Positions 35,062 through 38,296 of a stretch of DNA of 38,296 nucleotides are shown here, one piece after another. The DNA lies in the NCBI GenBank assembly GCA_031261605.1, contig JAISJI010000029.1, forward strand, positions 1 through 38,296, read 5' to 3'. Position 1 is the stretch's first letter, and every line of letters starts with the position of its first letter. A program made the translations under genes and the position numbers. The DNA is from Ignavibacteria bacterium (GTDB lineage Bacteria; Bacteroidota; Ignavibacteria; Kapaibacteriales; UBA2268). The notes under the pieces are model-generated. The model was given only the letters and a program-made list of their open reading frames with translations. It did not search any database and had not been told where the DNA came from.

Positions 35062-35547
35062 ATGGGACTAAATAGTTTGCTGAATCAATTTACCGATAAA
35101 TTCGCAATTACACGCAAAGAACTATACGTTCTCTTTATACTATTTATAATAATACTGCCGTTCTTCATTAACAAATATTTTATCGGACACGATTACAAAA
35201 GCCAATCCGCCATTACAAAAGAATCTATTGTTAAGACATTGGACAGCGTTGCAGAGGCAGAAGCAAAGCGAAACGCCGAATTAGATAGCATTGCACAAAC
35301 GAAAATTACGGATACGAGCATCACGTTCGCTGTTTCTAATCGCAAGCCGGTATTTAAAGGCATTCTGAATATCAATACAGCATCTAAAACCGACTTAATG
35401 AAATTAGCAAATATTGGAGAAAAAACTGCAGAGAAAATTATAGAGCATCGCACTAAGAAGCCATTCCGCAGAATTGAGGATATTCTATATGTGAAAGGCA
35501 TCGGCATCAAAACGTTTCAAAAAATAAAACCGCATATCACAGTGTAA
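35062..35547 (+). CDS. ComEA-like membrane-anchored helix-hairpin-helix protein
   Basis: This 161-residue protein has one transmembrane helix at about residues 20-38, a Ser/Ala/Glu-rich spacer (about 42-95), and a C-terminal ComEA-type double helix-hairpin-helix domain at about 102-160 (LNINTASKTDLMKL, IGEKTAEKIIEHR, VKGIGIKTFQKIKPHI). Such domains bind double-stranded DNA without sequence specificity. In naturally competent bacteria ComEA holds incoming DNA outside the inner membrane, but this short anchored form is widespread and not proof of competence. It follows purH by 13 bases and likely shares its transcript. GGAGAGGAG precedes the ATG. Confidence 0.82.
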   Translation: MGLNSLLNQFTDKFAITRKELYVLFILFIIILPFFINKYFIGHDYKSQSAITKESIVKTLDSVAEAEAKRNAELDSIAQTKITDTSITFAVSNRKPVFKGILNINTASKTDLMKLANIGEKTAEKIIEHRTKKPFRRIEDILYVKGIGIKTFQKIKPHITV

Positions 35548-35560
35548 TATGCGGTTTTAT
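35524..35560 (+). terminator. Strong terminator overlapping the ComEA-like gene end
   Basis: A perfect 14-bp stem (35524-35537 with 35547-35560) has a nine-base loop that contains most of the stop codon. The left arm encodes the final KPHI residues. It is followed by TGCTTAT and probably ends the kinase-panC-purH-ComEA unit; it also lies just after the convergent T9SS gene. Confidence 0.78.
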
Positions 35561-35581
35561 TGCTTATATATGTTATTAATA

Positions 35582-36532
35582 TTAATTCACCACCACCTTC
35601 TCCACTTTCACCTCGCCGCCGCTCAGTATTTTTAAATAGTAAATACCTTTTGGAAGTTCTTGTGTAGTAAAGGAATGCGTGAATGTGCCTGCATCTGTGA
35701 ATGCGTTGTATATTTGTTTTATTTCTCTACCAAGTATATCATTTAGTGTGACGCTGACTCGGCTTGGTTGTTGTAGTTCCAATGTTAGCGTTGTGTTGTC
35801 TGTCGCTGGATTTGGATAGATAAAGGAGTTTGATAGATGTTCCTTCTCAATACCCGTATTGTAGCAATATAATTGCTCTAATGTATAAGCATCTGCATAG
35901 CAATAGCGGAATTTTGGCATATCACTATCCCAATTTTCTACAATCGCAGCAGACCAATATAATTTATCTAATTCCTGTTCTGCAAAATTATTCGCCGAAT
36001 ATCCCAAAGTGACAGCAACTCTTGCGGTTGTCGAACGCTCATTATAAAATTCCATAAAGTCCGCATTTTGAACTAATAGCGAGCAGAATTGTTTCGCTGT
36101 TTTCCAATTTCTTTCCGTTGGTAGCGGCTTTGTATCTAAAAATTCTATAAGTGTATTTTCACAAGCGAAATTAACGCCAGACACTTGCATTACAAAAGGA
36201 TAAGTATATGTTCCATCGCCAATAATGTTAAAGTGAACATATTGGCTTGCTTTATTAAAGCCGTAACTCCAAACATTCGCTCTGCCAAAATTTGACTGGT
36301 CAATATCTAATATCATTTGGGATTTATCGCTGTATCCGGTAAAAGTCCATTCGCTATAAAACTGCCAATAAACGCATTTCGCATCTGGTAAATATGCTGG
36401 AACTAACGTATTATCTATGTATGGCAACAACGCACTATTTTCAACATTGAAGAATATCCTGTCGGCAGAAAAAAGTGGCAGAGATGCAAAGAATAATACT
36501 AAGGATAGTAGTAAACATTTTATTTGTGGCAT
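35582..36532 (-). CDS. T9SS type A sorting-domain protein of unknown function
   Basis: The 316-residue protein has a signal peptide (MPQIKCLLLSLVLFFASLPLFS), a roughly 210-residue middle with many aromatic residues and several Cys that I do not recognise, and a complete T9SS type A sorting domain at about residues 235-316. That domain runs from SFIYPNPATDNTTLTLEL through VTLNDILGREIKQIY to KGIYYLKILSGG and a VEKVVVN end. It is probably secreted across the outer membrane and surface-attached. The ATG 36532 has a GGAGGAGGAG element 5-10 bases upstream that lies inside the small ORF ending two bases before it, so the two are translationally coupled. Confidence 0.82.
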   Translation of the reverse strand: MPQIKCLLLSLVLFFASLPLFSADRIFFNVENSALLPYIDNTLVPAYLPDAKCVYWQFYSEWTFTGYSDKSQMILDIDQSNFGRANVWSYGFNKASQYVHFNIIGDGTYTYPFVMQVSGVNFACENTLIEFLDTKPLPTERNWKTAKQFCSLLVQNADFMEFYNERSTTARVAVTLGYSANNFAEQELDKLYWSAAIVENWDSDMPKFRYCYADAYTLEQLYCYNTGIEKEHLSNSFIYPNPATDNTTLTLELQQPSRVSVTLNDILGREIKQIYNAFTDAGTFTHSFTTQELPKGIYYLKILSGGEVKVEKVVVN

Positions 36533-36534
36533 AT

Positions 36535-36681
36535 CTATTCTCCTCCTCCTTCCCCTATATAGGAAGCAAACGAAGTGCCACTATATATCCTATTTTCGAA
36601 AAAATAGTCAAGGGCTTGATTGTGTAGTAATCCGTAATTGTCATACGGATTATTTGAGTTCTGAACTTGTTCTCTGTTCAT
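36535..36681 (-). CDS. 48-residue ORF with NPYD...HN..LDY motif, coupled to the T9SS gene
   Basis: ATG 36681 has GAGGT four bases upstream, and TAG 36535-36537 ends two bases before the start of the T9SS gene. The last codons (GGA GGA GGA GAA) double as the Shine-Dalgarno of the next gene. The product begins MNREQVQNSNNPYDNYG and contains LLHNQALDYFFEN. I recall an NPYDxxGxxHNxGLDY motif near the N-terminus of uncharacterised secreted proteins in Bacteroidota, which are usually longer and have a signal peptide that this ORF lacks. It could be a genuine small protein, a leader peptide for coupling, or the truncated start of a longer gene. Confidence 0.6.
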   Translation of the reverse strand: MNREQVQNSNNPYDNYGLLHNQALDYFFENRIYSGTSFASYIGEGGGE

Positions 36682-36802
36682 TGTAACCTCAAGTAAAAAT
36701 GTATATAATTATTTTTAAGATATCAATATAATAATTTTTTCCAAAATAAACATTATTTCGGTGTTATTTTCAAAAAGAATTTCAAGATAAGCTGATGGGA
36801 AT

Positions 36803-37102
<300 letters not shown>

Positions 37103-37966
37103 TTATTTACAAAAATTTCCAGCATAGTTGAATTGATATGGAATAACAAGGTTCCCTGTCTTATCTATATAGCCCCATAAACCCTTTTTATCCTTCTGAA
37201 TACACGCTAATCCTTCAGAAAAACTCCAAGCCCTATAAAATTGATATGGAATAACAAGCTCTCCCGCCTTATCTATATAGCCCCATAAACTATCTTTATT
37301 TTCAACAGCCGATAATCCTTCAGAAAAATCTATAGCATCTTTAAACTGATATGAAATAACAACATTTCCTGTCTTATCTATATAGCCATATATTTTTTTT
37401 TCATGCTCAACACGCGATAATCCTTCAGAAAAACTCCAAGCCCTATAAAATTGATATGGAATAACAAGTTTTCCTGCCTTATCTATATAGCCCCATAAAC
37501 TATCTTTATTTTCAACAGCCGATAATCCTTCAGAAAAATCGTAAGCCCAATCAAATTGATATGGAATAACAAGTTTTCCTGCCTTATCTATATAGCCCCA
37601 TAAACCATTTTTTTCACTTAAAACAGCCGCCAATCCTTCAGAAAAACTCCAAGCCCTGTAAAACTGATATGGAATAACAAGTTCTCCTGTCTTATCTATA
37701 TAGCCCCATAAACCATTTTTATCCTTCTGAATACACGCTAATCCTTCAGAAAAACCGCCAGCCCCATAAAATTGATATGAAATAACAAGTTCTCCTGTCT
37801 TATCTATATAGCCCCATAAATTCTTTTCATTCTCAGCAAGCGCTAATGCTTGAGAATAATCTATATTAGGGGATTGATTTATCGTTTCTATAGCCGGTAT
37901 CGGCAAATAACCCGTTGCTCCAATTAAGGCGATAGCAACAATCACAATTAGAATCAAAGATTTCAT
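37103..37966 (-). CDS. WG-repeat protein with N-terminal membrane/signal segment
   Basis: This encodes 287 residues from ATG 37966; a longer reading frame upstream adds only low-complexity His/Ile residues. MKSLILIVIVAIALIGATGY is a signal peptide or membrane anchor. Seven WG repeats follow, each about 35-36 residues (LWGYIDKTGELVIPYQF, then A..FSEGLA and a charged link). WG repeats (WG_beta_rep) are thought to form beta-structures for binding, but their function is unknown. The repeats are nearly identical in DNA too. The seventh breaks off at NYAGNFCK, inside the FSEGL part, so the 3' end looks cut. The gene lies between two pheS 3' ends on the same strand. Confidence 0.85.
   Translation of the reverse strand: MKSLILIVIVAIALIGATGYLPIPAIETINQSPNIDYSQALALAENEKNLWGYIDKTGELVISYQFYGAGGFSEGLACIQKDKNGLWGYIDKTGELVIPYQFYRAWSFSEGLAAVLSEKNGLWGYIDKAGKLVIPYQFDWAYDFSEGLSAVENKDSLWGYIDKAGKLVIPYQFYRAWSFSEGLSRVEHEKKIYGYIDKTGNVVISYQFKDAIDFSEGLSAVENKDSLWGYIDKAGELVIPYQFYRAWSFSEGLACIQKDKKGLWGYIDKTGNLVIPYQFNYAGNFCK
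37106..37823 (-). repeat. DNA tandem repeat of 105-108 bp encoding WG repeats
   Basis: The AGCCCC-type anchor (AGCCAT in the fifth repeat) recurs at 37171, 37279, 37384, 37489, 37594, 37702 and 37810, giving spacings of 108, 105, 105, 105, 108 and 108 bases. Long stretches are identical between units, for example around 37211, 37431 and 37631, which suggests recent unequal crossing-over or gene conversion. Confidence 0.85.
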
Positions 37967-37996
37967 TTGATAGTTTCTGTTTAAATTAAAAAAATA

Positions 37997-38004
37997 CAAA
38001 CATA
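37997..38004 (-). promoter_or_regulatory. Candidate -7 box for the WG gene
   Basis: On the minus strand this is TATGTTTG, a match to TAnnTTTG, about 30 bases before ATG 37966. No clear -33 element is visible; a (GTATAT)n-like tract lies upstream at 38011-38034. Confidence 0.35.
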
Positions 38005-38010
38005 ATGAAT

Positions 38011-38034
38011 GTATATGTATATGTATATATATAT
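38011..38034. repeat. AT-rich simple repeat
   Basis: GTATAT units followed by an alternating TA run, 24 bases, in the region upstream of the WG gene. It is easily melted DNA and prone to slippage. No specific role is assigned. Confidence 0.6.
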
Positions 38035-38042
38035 TCAGAAAG

Positions 38043-38051
38043 TTATCCACA
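38043..38051 (+). other. Single perfect DnaA-box sequence
   Basis: TTATCCACA matches the DnaA-box consensus exactly, next to the AT-rich repeat. Only one copy was noticed, so it is probably a chance match or a lone regulatory site rather than part of an origin. Confidence 0.3.
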
Positions 38052-38066
38052 ATTTAAAATAATCAC

Positions 38067-38091
38067 ACCTTCCCTGTGGAAATGGGGAGGT
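38067..38091. terminator. Hairpin downstream of pheS
   Basis: An 8-bp stem with one wobble (38067-38074 with 38084-38091) has loop TGTGGAAAT. On the plus strand it is followed by TATTTTT. On the minus strand it begins 13 bases after the pheS stop, so it may attenuate read-through from pheS into the WG gene. A partial match to its left part follows the stop of pheS copy 1. Confidence 0.55.
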
Positions 38092-38103
38092 TATTTTTGC
38101 AAT

Positions 38104-38296
<193 letters not shown>

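Noticed and set aside
35062..35547. Evidence of a natural competence system
   Set aside because: A short anchored ComEA-like helix-hairpin-helix protein alone, without comEC, comF or pilus genes in the window, is not enough.
37106..37823. Regular repeats as a CRISPR array
   Set aside because: The period is 105-108 bp, the repeats are fully coding in one frame and code for WG motifs, there are no distinct short repeats and unique spacers, and no cas genes are present.
38005..38060. DnaA box next to AT-rich repeat as a replication origin or plasmid-type origin
   Set aside because: Only one perfect box was found, with no dnaA, dnaN, rep or par gene nearby; the neighbours are pheS and a WG gene.

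Overview
The window looks like a chromosomal segment of an AT-rich, Gram-negative member of the Bacteroidota/Chlorobi (FCB) group. The grounds are several secreted proteins with type IX secretion (T9SS) C-terminal sorting domains, a Bacteroidota-style b558 succinate dehydrogenase/fumarate reductase pair, PdxB, EttA, a DUF3417-type glucan phosphorylase, and several candidate promoter boxes of the form TAnnTTTG. The exact lineage cannot be fixed from sequence reading alone; an uncultured relative of Kapabacteria or Ignavibacteria is one guess. Some starts carry a clear Shine-Dalgarno element, often AGGT or GAGGT, and at least two genes appear to start with TTG.

Layout. 1-1.4 kb: the tail of one putative lipoprotein, a second that resembles it, and a DUF805 membrane protein. 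1.5-3.5 kb: recO (-), an FmdB-like zinc-ribbon protein (+) and an HDOD signalling protein (-). 3.8-6.5 kb: sdhC-sdhA, closed by a strong terminator with no sdhB. 6.6-10.8 kb: a cyclophilin, rsmD (-), the remains of a T9SS surface-protein gene, ettA and tsaC (-). 10.9-13.5 kb: glucan phosphorylase. 13.6-14.7 kb: a coiled-coil lipoprotein and a coiled-coil LysM protein (-). 14.8-20.9 kb: a 2037-residue T9SS surface protein (-), divergent from an outer-membrane barrel protein and a LOG-like protein (21.2-22.8 kb). 22.9-28.6 kb: a minus-strand run of propeller protein, ClC channel, pdxB and gmk. 28.7-30.7 kb: a GT9 glycosyltransferase and tpiA (-). 30.9-35.5 kb: an orphan CoA-transferase B subunit, then the tight run BadF-type kinase-panC-purH-ComEA-like. 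35.6-38.3 kb: a T9SS protein with a 48-codon ORF directly upstream, then a WG-repeat gene lying between two nearly identical copies of the 3' end of pheS.

Most of the window is core metabolism and information processing: respiration, glycogen, glycolysis, and PLP, pantothenate and purine synthesis, plus tRNA and rRNA modification and translation. Cell-surface genes are interspersed. No rRNA, tRNA, CRISPR array, transposase or integrase was seen. The most unusual locus is the right end. There, an internally repetitive WG gene, with hairpins on either side, separates an intact-looking pheS 3' end from a displaced copy that differs at only 3 of 211 aligned positions. This resembles the footprint of a cassette that entered at, or duplicated with, the end of a housekeeping gene.
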